This document shows positions 24,700-41,704 of a stretch of DNA of 64,000 nucleotides, piece after piece. The DNA comes from Thuidium tamariscinum (Eukaryota > Streptophyta > Bryopsida > Hypnales > Thuidiaceae). The stretch's first letter is position 1, and each line of letters opens with the position of its first letter. The translations under genes were made by a program, and so were the position numbers. The DNA lies in contig OX344756.2 of NCBI GenBank assembly GCA_947034885.2, forward strand, positions 15,434,098 through 15,498,097, written 5' to 3'. The notes below the pieces were generated by a model. That model was not told where the DNA came from, searched no databases, and was given only the letters and a program-made list of their open reading frames with translations.

Positions 24700-26220
24700 A
24701 GTTTTAGAATACAACATTTTATAAATCATACTTCTTCTAAACATTGGATATTATAGCTTCAATTTCATTAGAAAAAGAATGGGGCCTCAAAAGGCTAATA
24801 TAGCTAGCCTAGTAGAGCAAAAAGTATAGGTAAAAAATGATGGATTTTTTTCAAGTTGTTTTTAAGTTGTTTTTTTATGAAGTTTGAAGTCCAATATCTA
24901 AAACAACATTTTAAAATATGAAGTAATACAAAAATTTCTTCATACCACAATGTTCTATTCTATAGTTTACATCTACTCTAAAAATTTTACATTTTTTGAA
25001 CACAAATTGTATTTCATTAGGATTTTCTTCAATTCTTCTTCAAAAATCCATGGTAATTAATTAAAAATTTTCACTAAAAAATTAAAAATTTAATGACAAA
25101 TATAAGAAATGTATTTACATCCTTGAAAAATAAAATAAAATAATTATCTTATAAAGAACAATTTTAAAGAGGATAAAGAACAAGGGACTTTGAAGTTTGA
25201 CTTTATGGGCCTATCAACTTGGTTAATAAGAGAAAATTTGGACTCTCTACAAGGCTTTTAAGTTTTGATAAACCATATATTTTTGGAGGCTTGATAAAAT
25301 GAAATCTCATACAAAAAAATATCCACTTTATGTGAATATTGAGACCAATAAACAATGTATTTGTGGACATAATCTATTTTCTCATACAAAAAAATATCCT
25401 AATGAAATACAATTTGTGTTCAAAAAATGTAAAATTTTCTCATACAAAAAAATATCCACTTTATGTGAATTTTGAGAATTTTCGGGTGGGCAGGCTTTCA
25501 AATGCAGGTAGTGAACATATTCTTCTTCTAAATAGTGATGGATCTTGAATCAAATTGATAAATTTTTCCCAAATATCTTGAAAAGCATAATAGAATATAA
25601 TTTGTATAAAATAATAGTCTTTGGAATCTAGGACTAGAGGAGAATATAACATTAGAGAGGTTATTGCTTTAGAGATGAAGTGTGGCATTAATGACACTTG
25701 AAGATTTTTTTTAGTAGATTATAGTTTTATAGCATTCTTGGACTGAAATCATATTCACCAAAGTGACCTCTAGATTCCAAATTTCAATGAAAGTTGATTT
25801 TATTTTTTTTAATTAAATTTTTTTTTAAACTTATTTTATATATCTTTAATTCATTTAAATCACAATGAAGAAAATTAGATATCACTTTAGAGAGGTTATT
25901 GGCTTATATAAGTTTACTTGATAGGAATTCTAAGATAGGGTGCTCTAAAAGTGACCTTGCTCTAATAGTAACCACTAATACATAGTGTACATTTTACTTC
26001 CTTGAATGTACCAACAATGTATGTTTCAGAAGGGGATTGCTTTTAGGAACCATTGCCTTTCAACTTCAAAAAATTTGTAAGTAATTTGAAGAAGGTTCAA
26101 ACAATATGAAATGACTTGCTTTAGATGCCAATTTCATTTTTTCTTCCTATAAAATTAATTCAAAATTGTTTCTAGGAATTTTGCTCTCTCCAAAATGCAA
26201 TCAATTCTATAAAGGTTGCT
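24700..26220. other. AT-rich intergenic stretch with a dispersed 19-bp repeat
   Basis: CTCATACAAAAAAATATCC occurs three times (from 25306, 25381 and 25440). The first and third copies are followed by ACTTTATGTGAAT. No gene is supported. Confidence 0.45.
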
Positions 26221-26346
26221 TTAATCCTTGAAGTCCCAAGGCCATTTTCTTCTCAAAAATGACTCAAGGCCATAATTTTTGCTATGTTCACGAAAGAAAG
26301 GAAAAAAAACATTTTTTTCAAAATCTAACCATAAGATTTTGCACTT

Positions 26347-27068
26347 GGGTGATTGCAAGAAATACCTGTACTATTTGTTGCATTTTCATGATTTTTTTTG
26401 GGCGTACTTTAAAATTAGAAAACCAAGTTTTAAAAAATTTGAAAAATATGACTAATGTATACACCTTTTAGACAAAGGTATCCAGGGAAGGAATTGCATA
26501 GAAAAGTTCTTTACGTAGGAGAACTTGAAAAATACTAAGTCTTAAGAAAATACTTATCTTCATGTTTTAATTAGGGAAAAATAGTAAAAATAATTATTCA
26601 CAAAAATAAAAACTACCCATTTGCAACAACTCTATGGAGATGGTCATTCACCAAAAAAACCACCAAAATAATATTTTATATGTTTCAAAATACAAGCAAA
26701 AAGGAACTCTTTTTGTAGACCTCCACACCACATAAAATTAACTATTTAAAAGAATCCTTACTTGAAGAGCTAAAAGTCTACTAAAAAACCATCTCATCCA
26801 AATTTCATCTCAAAATCATTAAATAAAAGGTACTCCTTAGTATTAAAAACCCTAAATTACAAAGTGTGACACATTGATTGGGGTCTATTTTTGGATAGTA
26901 AATTATTTTTGAAAATTATGAAAAAACAAGGGAAGGTTTATAATAATTATAAGTACCGTTCCTACAAATATAGAGTCAATTAAAGCCAAAAAAAAAAGTT
27001 ATGGCCAAAAAACAGATAAGAATGCAACTTGTGATCAAAAATAGTACAAGTGTTTTTTGCAATCACCC
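26347..27068 (+). mobile_element. GGGTGATTGC-family element 3, ACTT target duplication
   Basis: Length 722 bp. Left end GGGTGATTGCAAGAAATACCTGT, right end ACAAGTGTTTTTTGCAATCACCC. ACTT flanks both sides (26343-26346, 27069-27072). Copies A and B of the host give the empty site (TACTTTG), confirming a 4-bp duplication. Its right half is related to the arms of element 4. Confidence 0.8.
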
Positions 27069-27190
27069 ACTTTACTTGTTTGTGATCATGTGGTAAAGAT
27101 CTCATAAAGTTTGACCATATTGATTGAAATATGTTAGCATTTAAAGTTGGAAAAAAAAGCTTTTTAAAACTCTAGCTTGCAATTTCAGAT

Positions 27191-28283
27191 TCAAAGGGTG
27201 ATTGCAAGAAACACTTAAAGCCTTTTGTCACACCTTAGTTTTTGATTTCTTTTTTGGCCATAACTTTTGTGTTTTAGCTCCAAATGACTTGAAATTGATA
27301 GGAAAGCTACTAATAGCTATTATGTATCTATAATGAATTTTGGAGATTTTTCAAAAATGATTTATTATTTTTAAATAGCCCCAAAAATTTCTCAAAATAC
27401 TTGATTTAGGTTTTTTTTAGCACTGTTTATCTTCCAAAAAACGAATTTTGACCTAAAATTTAGAGATGATTGTCTCTTAGTAGACTTATAGCTACTCTCC
27501 AAAGGAATTCTAAAAATACTTATTTTTATATGTTGTAGAAGTCTCCAAAGAGAGCTTCATTCTGCATTTTTTTTCCAAAGGTATAAAACATTATTTTGGT
27601 GAGTTCTTTTGTTTAAATCTCATCAACAAAAAGTTTTTTCAGGTTTTATATTTTTACTTATTTTAAAAAAAATACCATTTTTTACAAATTAAAATGTCAC
27701 AAGTTGTATTTTCTTCACTGGAACTTTGGACATAGAATTCTCATAGAATTCCAATGAAGAAAATACAACTTGTGACATTTTAATTTGTAAAAAATGGTAT
27801 TTTCTTTTTTAAATACATAAAAATATAAAACTTGAAAAAACTTTTTGTTGATGAGATTTGAACAAAAGAACTCACCAAAATAATGTTTTATACCTTTGGA
27901 AAAAAATGCAGAATGAAGCTCTCTTTGGAGACTTCTACAACATATAAAAATAAGTATTTTTAGAATTCCTTTGGAAAGTAGCTATAAGTCTACTAAGAGA
28001 CAATCATCTCTAAATTTTAGGTCAAAATTCATTTTTTGGAAGATAAACAGTGCTAAAAAAAACCTAAATCAAGTATTTTGAGAAATTTTTGGGGCTATTT
28101 AAAAATAATAAATCATTTTTGAAAAATCTCCAAAATTCATTATAGATACATAATAGCTATTAGTAGCTTCCCTATAATTTTCAAGTTATTTAGAGCTAAA
28201 ACACAAAAGTTATTGCAAAAAAAATATCAAAAACTAGGGTGTGACGAAACGCAACAAATAGTGCAAGTGTTTCTTGCAATCAT
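27191..28283. mobile_element. GGGTGATTGC-family element 4, 1.1-kb near-perfect palindrome
   Basis: Arms 27196-27717 (522 bases) and 27755-28281 (527 bases) are reverse complements with only occasional mismatches, around a spacer of about 37 bases that contains ATAGAATTCTCATAGAATTC. AGAT flanks it (27187-27190, 28284-28287) and the empty site CAGATGACTT is seen in copy B of the host. The arm sequence corresponds to the right half of an element-3-like copy, so it looks like an inverted duplication of half an element. A transcript would form a long hairpin RNA. Confidence 0.85.
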
Positions 28284-29009
28284 AGATGACTTCAAGTCTT
28301 CAACTATAATTTGAATAAGTTTTTTGCACTTGTACACGCTTTGAATTTAATTTTTTTTGTATTGAAGAATCAAGTCAAAAGTCTAGGAAATTTTTTCAAA
28401 AAAGCACACACTCAATTTTCATTCTTTAAAAAATTGTTAAGTAGATGCAAGTCCAAAATTGAATAAAAAAATAAATCATCAATAACTCTAAGATAAAATT
28501 GGAACACAATAATTCCAATAGTGAGATTGTTTTACCAAGCGTACTTAACCTTATTTAATAGTTTTTTTTTTTTAAATTGTAAAAAATGCATTCAGAATGA
28601 AATCTTTAAGTTATTTTAAAAAAAGAATGCTCTGACTAACCCCAAAACAAGATTGTCCATAGCTTTCACATAATAAATCCAAATGGAATGATTCAAAGCT
28701 TCCCATATGTATAAAATTACAATCTAGAAAAAACTAATTTTTTTTAGGGTGAGGTAGTTTTTGCCCACCAAACCAAGAAAAGGACTTTTTGTGCCATAAC
28801 TTTTGCTCTAGAGCATTAATTGAAATAAAAATTATATTCCCACAAACCTAATGTGTTTTCCTATCTTCACAAAAAGTTTTAAGAAATCTTGATAAATATA
28901 TTTGAATAGTAAAGACATGTCAAAATCCATTTTGTTCCTCAAGGGGACAAGGGGACTTTAGGGTTTAACAGCCAACTACCTTATAAAGGAAAGACCATTC
29001 CCTGGCATA

Positions 29010-29362
29010 AGAGGATTTCTGGCCCCCAAGAAGACTGTTTCAAGGGTGTTCCCAGAAACTATTCCCACTGCTGCAGACCAGCCCCCCTATTGGTCTGAAT
29101 TTTTGAATTTTGAAAAAAAAAAATTAAAAACTTTTTTTTTCAAAAAATTTCAGATTGTTAAAAAAAAGAAAGAAAATGATTAAATTTTTTTTTTCTTCAA
29201 GAAAACATTTTAAAATATTTAATATTTAATTAAAATAATTAATTAATAAATAATTTTTGACGTGGCAGTCGCTCGACCACATCAGTACTGCGTTCCCAGA
29301 GTTCCCAATGTGTTCCCAGAATTTGGGAACTTGTAGTCTTGTAAACCAGCTGAAAATCCTCT
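29010..29362. mobile_element. 353-bp MITE, TA target duplication, AGAGGATTT ends
   Basis: AGAGGATTTCTGG on the left pairs with CAGCTGAAAATCCTCT on the right, and TA flanks both sides (29008-29009, 29363-29364). The interior has long A and T runs (29111-29200), a GC-richer end with several GTTCCCA motifs, and CGTGGCAGTCGCTCGACCAC. It is related to the element at 39403-39703. TA duplication suggests a Tc1/mariner-type (Stowaway-like) origin; this is inference. Confidence 0.6.
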
Positions 29363-29366
29363 TATG

Positions 29367-31379
29367 TTCACTCATAATGTTGTGCCTCTAAGTGCAACAA
29401 ACATAAGGTATTGTTTCAGTTGTTCAAACAAAGAAACAATGCATTCATTGGTGTAAATCACAAAATTGGTGCAATGTGGGACCAACAACACCAAAACTAA
29501 GATCCAAAAGAGTTTGATGCCTTGTTTCTTTTCTACTATTCTCATGTATGACACCCCTATTTCAAACTGGGGTTTCCTTTACGATTACCTGTACAGTATT
29601 ACCTTCCCAGTCCATAACTTTACATGCAGTTCCCCCCAAATCACCGGTGAGCACGGCCGAGGCCCCTCCGATCGCACTGCAAAAGCAAGCCTGACGACAG
29701 CGGAGGCCCCAGAGTGATGTCAGTCCCGACCTCCCACTCCCACGTGCTGGAACCTCCAGGAAGACAAAAAACCAAGTTCGCAAGCTATAATAAGTTAATC
29801 CGTCTAGATTCGCAAGTCTGGACAATAAAATCCGTCCCGAGCTCCTGTAGACTTGTGGCCTCCGGGCTCCTCCTTCACGCCTGCCTTGTGCATATCACCG
29901 CTCTCATGCATGTGCAGATCCCCCCGTCGCAGGCCCCGATCCGGCCCTCCCTCGATCGATCGATCAGCTACCCGGCTTACTGATCCTGTTACTGTCCTCC
30001 TACTTCAGCCCATGTTCACTGCAATCTAAACCTTTTTATTCTCATCTAATTATTATAAACTATCACCTATTGTAAGATTATACCAGTCAAACAAGGCCAT
30101 CTTTCAAAATTGAGAGGCGATATTTTCGCTAAGTGACGGGCAAAAATTACGTCACTAGGAGGACAACTTCATCGCCACTGTCAGTACTAAGCTTTTGGAA
30201 AGCTGGGTAGTGACTGAGAAAGGTAAATTGCGGGTGTCACTCACCTGCAAATGTGGTACTGTACAATTCAGGAACAGGCAAGTACCGGTACCCAATTTCA
30301 ATCGAGTGCAATTCCCAAAATCAGGCGTCACTCACCTTGGCTACATACATGCAAAAGTGCGGGCAAAAGTACGTGGTAAGTAACTACTGTACAATTCAGT
30401 TCAGTAACAGTGAATTACTCCATTCCAATCGATTGCAATTGGAAACAGTGGGACTCACTCACTGTGCTCACATGCACGCACGATTGGGACGCAAAATCAG
30501 TGAGGTGGGAGCTATGTAAGGTAGCTTCGTTCGTTCCCACACGTACGGAAGTTCTACATCCTCCCCAGCCTGCGTAGCTCTCCCGTGCGAACCTTCGGCG
30601 GAAACAGGGAAAGCTGCTCCGGAGGTGGAAGAAAAGGGACTGTAGACACTGGTCGAGGACTTGAAAGAACTGGAAACGTCAAGTTCGTGATGAATCCCTG
30701 CAGGGTAACGGCAGGGGGTTGCTTTGGAAGAGAAATTGTAGAAAATTGAAAATAATGGCCTTTTCGGCGGGACTGGGGGTATTTTGACTATACAAAAGTG
30801 TACTAGAGTTACTAGACTATGATGAAAAAGTGTTGAAGGAGATACAAGTTTTCAACCCATGTGACCATGTGGATTGAAAGATTAGAACATTTGCAGTGAG
30901 TAGAAAACTCTTTTTCATTCCTTTGATATAGGGTCAAGAGACTTCGAGCCCTCTTGGAGTAAATTTTCTGTTATAGATGAATTTGCTTCTCTCTACCACT
31001 GAGTTCTAAATCCTGATAGGTACACCTGTGAAAAAGTTCAAAAAAAATATGGAGGATAGCTTACTCTAAATCACCCTGCAACCTCCTGACCTAAATCTTT
31101 AACAAAGATCTAATTACCGGGCCACAAACTAGCACCGGTAAACATTTCGGGTTCAGGCCTGACCCGCACCAAAGGAATGGAATCTCGCCAACTCAACCAA
31201 ATTGACATTTGATTCAGAAGTCGTTCACTGTTTCCTATCATTCGTAGCACTCAGGCACAGTTTTCTTTCCAGTAGGTGGAATTCGGCGCAGCCTGTACGC
31301 TATCCCTGGATGGGCCTTAGCTTGGACAGTCACTGGGCTGCTAGCTAGCTTGGCGGGCTGGCTGCTGGCTTGCTTGCAA
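29367..31379. other. GC-richer intergenic region upstream of OPR, no supported gene
   Basis: The composition changes here from the AT-rich repeat field to a mixed, apparently single-copy sequence. Open frames at 29714-29983 and 30195-30519 exist but resemble no family. A diverged direct repeat lies at 30236-30500. It probably contains distal promoter sequence of the OPR gene. Confidence 0.4.
30236..30500. repeat. diverged tandem duplication, unit about 145 bp
   Basis: Both units contain, in order, ACTGTACAATTCAG, TTCAATCGA(G/T)TGCAATT, GTC/GACTCACTCAC and an ACATGCA(A/C) block. Unit 1 is about 30236-30370 and unit 2 about 30380-30500. Confidence 0.5.
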
Positions 31380-31386
31380 TATATAG
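31380..31386 (+). promoter_or_regulatory. possible TATA box of the OPR gene
   Basis: TATATAG in a locally GC-richer, GCTAGC-rich context, about 1.16 kb before the OPR start codon. If used, the leader would be long or contain an intron (31.4-32.5 kb). The assignment rests on sequence resemblance only. Confidence 0.3.
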
Positions 31387-32547
31387 ACGTTGCATTGATC
31401 TGAGCTCCAGCACCACAGTCATCGATCATTCAGTCCTTCGTGATCAACGGAGCAATACCTAGCTACTATTGATCTAGCAATCGTACGTACGTGTCTGTCT
31501 GAGCTCCCAACATTCAGTCTTTTGGGAGTTGCTCGTTAGTTCAAGTGCGTGCTTTGCTTGTGTTGTTGATAGGTACCGAGTTTGGAGACTGAGTGGGTGT
31601 TAGTAGCGTTTTCTAGATGTGAGTACTTGTCAGAGTGAGTGAATTCATGGTTGTGAAATCATCTTTCTGCAGGTCTAGCGAGTTTGTGAGTTAATTGGAT
31701 CAAGCTCTGGACCTACGGTAGTTTTGTATGCGCGACTCGGGAGCTAGCTAGCGAGGGAGGAGCATGCATCTGTGAATTGCACTTGTTGCGATAGGTTTAG
31801 AGATCGATAGTGTAACTGAACCATTGGAAGGATGTATACATTCGTTTCCTTTGTGGGTACTTTGGAAGTCATTTTTTTCTCTTTAATTGTTGCTGAATCG
31901 GAATATTGAAGGCACACTGACCTTGCCGACGCTTACCATTCGATGCAGAAACGTACAGTTGCTGAATCTCTACGAGTTTCTGGGCTAGCAGACAAGCCAT
32001 CTGACGGGTCCTTGAAGTCATAGTTAATTGCTGTGGAAGATTGGAGCGTGAATCTGGTTCTAGTCGCAAGCTAGCTACCGTGAGTACCGATCATTGCAAG
32101 TTTGCATCCGCGAGTCTACTTCAACAGCCATATCAAATTAACTGGACCGCAAGAAAAGCTTGACTCGCTGCGTTCAGCTGCATTTTGTCCAGCGAGTTGT
32201 GACATGGGAGCGTGAGAATCATTCAGAGACACGTGATCCAGAATTCAAGGGTGGGCTAGCTAGCTAGCTGCACAGCTTGAAGTCGATCGGGCTGCTTTGG
32301 TATTTCTGGCTAACTTTGAATACCAGACCAGGTCGCACCATAATAATGGAAGCACTGGAGTGTTTTCAATAATTTCAAAGCTGAATGATCTGTCGCCTGC
32401 GTGCTTTTTGCGGTGAATATTCAGTTCCACCCTCCGAACGAGTTTCCATTTCAGTAGCGTTAGCATCGGATTCGTGATTCTCGACATATCAGAACTCGGT
32501 ATATCCGGCCTGTGCCAGCGACTCGTTCAGCGCAGAAAATTCTTCTC

Positions 32548-37982
<5,435 letters not shown>

Positions 37983-38261
37983 TAACGCAAAAGCATGAAT
38001 GATGGATGGATCATGGAGATGGATGCTTGTTTGATGAACTTCCTTAGTACTATCAATGGAGAATTCATTTATATGAATCAGTTGTTTGAAGTGCCTCCCA
38101 TGATTGGAAGGGGCTCCTCTGTTGTCTCTATTGTTGTTCATACTGTGTCTTTGAGGGTCTTGAAGGGTCTCAAAATCAGGCCAGAAATCCAGAACTGTAG
38201 TCTTCTTGCTGAATGAGAAATTCTCTGGGCTTGCTTTACATGTATGCTGTCCAAAATTTGG

Positions 38262-38267
38262 AATAAA
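38262..38267 (+). terminator. polyadenylation signal of the OPR gene
   Basis: AATAAA about 280 bases downstream of the OPR stop codon, followed by T/G-rich sequence. It defines a plausible 3'UTR of 37983 to about 38290. Confidence 0.55.
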
Positions 38268-38365
38268 ATTGAAGTAATTGTTCTATTCTATGATGAAAAC
38301 AATTTGTGGGTAATGTAATTTCTTTTAGTAGCTAGTAGTGAGAATTCACTCTAGACTGTGCAAAT

Positions 38366-38518
38366 CACTACAAAAAAATGAGGGTATAAATGACTTGCCT
38401 ACAATGACTATAGAAGTCATTTCTTGTCCGCAATGATTACAAAATAGTCATTTTGCAGTCATTGGTAAGTTAAAGTCATTGTCGATAAGTCATTGTGGAC
38501 CCTTGTTTTCTTGTAGTG
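38366..38518. mobile_element. 153-bp CACTA-type MITE, AAT target duplication
   Basis: It starts CACTACAAAAAAATG and ends TTTTCTTGTAGTG, the terminal repeats of plant CACTA (En/Spm) elements. AAT is duplicated on both sides (38363-38365 and 38519-38521), the 3-bp size expected for this superfamily. The interior carries subterminal repeats of the form AATGACT/AGTCATT (at least eight), which is also a CACTA hallmark. It lies about 100 bases beyond the OPR polyadenylation signal. Confidence 0.85.
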
Positions 38519-38529
38519 AATGGAAAGCA

Positions 38530-39400
38530 GGGAAAAAAAGAATTGAAAATATGACATGGCATTACATATGCATGTATGAGGGGAAAAACTTTACGATTGC
38601 AAAAGTGAGTGATCCTATTGTAAATTCCACCTGTTTTGGTTTTGGGTTGGTTTTAGGTGTACTTATCATACTTATCATTAGTTAGCACTTTGGAGGTTCA
38701 TAGTTTATTCATGGGGGGATGAAAAATGATTTTGAACTAATAATATTTAGAATACTCTTTCAATTTCCAACAGGACCCAACTAAAACTAGTGAAGATAGC
38801 TCAATATTAAGACAAACCATGATACTCAAGATTCATGTTCACCAGCTTTCTTTTTAAGCATGGTAAGCTAACTTAGTCATTGTTATTAGCGTTTGCATTC
38901 TTCTTTGTTCCCATTAGCACTTTGGATCCTTTATGTTCAACTCAAATGATTTGGTGTGCAATGAACATTTGGATTCTATTTATTAGAGTATTGAGGTAGT
39001 GTGAGGAACATTACATTACTAAATACTGTTTGGTTTTGAATTTTATCCCTAAATTACATGTAAAGAAATCAATTGAACTTTGCAAAAAAAAAAGACAATA
39101 AGATTTTACAAAATTTTACATGGAAGTGTGTGATATTTGCTAGAAGAGAATTGGAATTGTTGTTTAGCAAAATTGTAGAGAATGGCCTATGAAAAGTGAG
39201 GAAAAACAAGTTTATGACTTCTAAAAAATAATTTAAACATTGAATTTGAATTATTTTGGTTGCTTAGAGTATGTCAATAAGACAAAGCTATTCCTAAAAT
39301 GTAGTTTCTCAATCCTCATACAAATGTAATTACAAGCATTGTTGAAGGTGGGGGAAAAATTTCTAACTCTAGCTCTAAATAGAAGTTTATCTTGTTGCAT
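38530..39400. other. intergenic stretch, no gene seen
   Basis: AT-rich with short frames only. Confidence 0.4.
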
Positions 39401-39402
39401 TA

Positions 39403-39703
39403 GGAGGGATTTGAGGGCTCTGGGAGCTTGCAAGTCCCCACAGCCCGGAATCCGTAATCAGTCGCGGGAACGTAGATCTGCAGGAATCCAACGTGGTCGA
39501 GACCGGGCCATGTCATTGACTTTTTTTTCTCGAATTTTTTTTTGTTTTGGACTTTTTTTCATATTTTAGGACCCAAACACCCCCCCCCCCCCCCCCTTTT
39601 TTTTTTTTTAGAAAAAAAATGCTAACCTGACAGCGGCTAGCCGTTCCCAGACTAGTTTCGGAAACAATCCCGAAACGGCCCTTCAGAGCCCTCAAATCCC
39701 TCC
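39403..39703. mobile_element. 301-bp MITE, TA target duplication, GGAGGGATTTGAGGGCTC ends
   Basis: GGAGGGATTTGAGGGCTCTG on the left is matched by its exact complement on the right, and TA flanks both sides (39401-39402, 39704-39705). The centre has a run of about 16 C directly followed by a run of about 15 T (around 39580-39612), a likely slippage or assembly-error site. Right-end sequence resembles that of the 29010-29362 element. Confidence 0.75.
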
Positions 39704-39709
39704 TAATGG

Positions 39710-41700
39710 GTAGATTGCACTTGCCAAAGAAGTAGCTCATTACTACTTCAACAATGTAGGTGTGACCAACAAGTTGCATAGACCTGAAACTTGTAAGAAA
39801 ATTAGATTACTAACATGAAGCTCCATGAACCTTCACTTTTATCAAATATTAACCTTCAAAGGATGTTGTTGCTATTTTTAGTTGGTGAATGACAAAATAT
39901 CCTTCTATGTGGGACAAAAGTGCTCTTGTGGCCTTATAGAGTGGAGGGACAAGTAGTGAAATTAGATGAATTTTAATGGAGTATTGTTTACCTAGTTGGA
40001 AGGAAATTTTAAAGAAGTTAGTTGTACTTTTGGTTTGGATTGATTGATAGCATGCCTACTTACTATAGCCTACTTACTTAGGATTTAGATTTCCAAATTA
40101 GTTGTTATATGATTTTATTGCAACATTAAAATAGAGCTTTTATCATCAATTATTCTAGAATGTACTTTGCTCTATAGCAAACATGGAGAATGGCAAAGAC
40201 CAAACCTTGCAAACAATTGTAACATTAACATTATTCAAGGTAGTTACAAAGAAAAATCCAATCATTGAATAATGTGATTTTCTTAAATCAAAGGAGCAAC
40301 ACTAATGGTATCTCTTTTGTGTAAACCATACTAAATAGGTTGAAAAATATAGCTTCCAAAGATAAATACAATATTTCTTTTACTTTCCTATCATTACTTT
40401 TGAATAATATTGTTAAAATCCTATTTTAAAATGGTAATTTGTTCTATGATCTCTTTCTAACCTTAACAAAAGTGCCCCCTCTTCTTGCCATTGTTCTTAA
40501 TTACTATTATTAGACTAATCAAATTTCCATATTTTCTTATTGACAAGTGAAAGAAGGCCCCAAAGCACCAAATAACACATTTGATGTCCATATGCAATAG
40601 TTGTGAAAGGTCAAAATCTTATTGGTAGATGTTCTAAAATCATTACTTCAATTCAACATACATATTGATTTTCAATTTGACATACATAATGATTTTCAAT
40701 TACACATACGTAAGGTATTGATTTTGGAGATGTGCATAGTCATGATGGCGGTTTTCAGGCAGGGTGTGATTTTGGATGTAATATACCACCTCATACATTG
40801 AATTCCATGATAACTCAATTCCATGTCTACAATCAATAAAATTTGCTAACGGTAGGCTACACCGCCACAGTTACATTCAACCCACCTAGCTCATGCTTGG
40901 CACCCTATTTCAAAGAAGCGGGAGACCAAGCATCTACAGACAATTCCCGGCCCTAATGTTAGAATCCTACCTCAAAATGGGAACCAGTTCTATTCCTCTG
41001 TTAGAGAACAAATAAATGTCGTCTGCCATTTGGCTACTCAAGAATTCTTCGATATGAGCAAAAACAGATATTGGATACTTCAGCCATACAGATGTTGTCC
41101 ATCTTGCTTAGTACTGCTTCAAACACCGACTGCACACAAAGTGACAAATCAAACGGTTAGTTCTCGGTGGATATCATACATTTTCACGTTGAAATGTTGC
41201 AGCCAAGGGGAACTTCGCATCAGAGCAAAAAGAGTTAAATTAGTTAAAATACTGCAGTAGCCACAGCTTCTCAAACTGCACATTATTTAACTTTTTGTAC
41301 TGTATGGTATGCATTTGTCATTATCACAAGGTGCGTACACTAGTGATGATAGCATAGCTCAAATCGGTACATTCCTAGTCGCAAAACTGTTGCATTCAAT
41401 TGAAAAGGGATGCATCATTCAACATTAGATAACCAAACCAGCACGGTATTATTAATAACTAGATCCCTTCACTATAGAGTTTAGAATCCAAGCATGGTCA
41501 CAGAGTATTTGAATGCTCCACGGCAAATAGATAAGTAAGCAATGAACGCAAGAGATAAGTTTCACGAAATACAAACCAGTGGAGTTTCACGGAAGATTGC
41601 TGGTTCGCGAATAGCATCTGTCAGCTTCAAAGCCTTACAAAGCATTCATAACCCAACACCTACTCTGGCTTTAACCACCGAAAAAAACTTGAGAAGGCCT
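39710..41700. other. intergenic region between OPR and DnaJ genes, no gene seen
   Basis: AT-rich until about 40.8 kb, then a composition closer to that of genes, consistent with the 3'UTR of the minus-strand DnaJ gene (roughly 41.3-41.7 kb). Short frames in it match no family. Confidence 0.45.
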
Positions 41701-41704
41701 GGCG

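Larger units (their letters stand above)
26225..28965 (+). mobile_element. TTAA-type element, copy C, carrying two nested elements
   Basis: TTAA at 26221-26224 and 28966-28969 flank it. The interior matches copy B in order. Removing element 3 with one 4-bp duplication (726 bp) and element 4 with one duplication (1097 bp) leaves about 918 bp, against 912 bp for copy B. The host blocks on each side of both insertions line up base for base with copy B, for example CACTT/TACTTGTTTG against TACTTTGTTTGTTTG. Confidence 0.8.

Noticed and set aside
29562-29983. overlapping frames in the 29.5-30.0 kb GC-richer segment
   Set aside because: No motif, no splice context and no similarity between strands or to known families; left as unannotated intergenic DNA.
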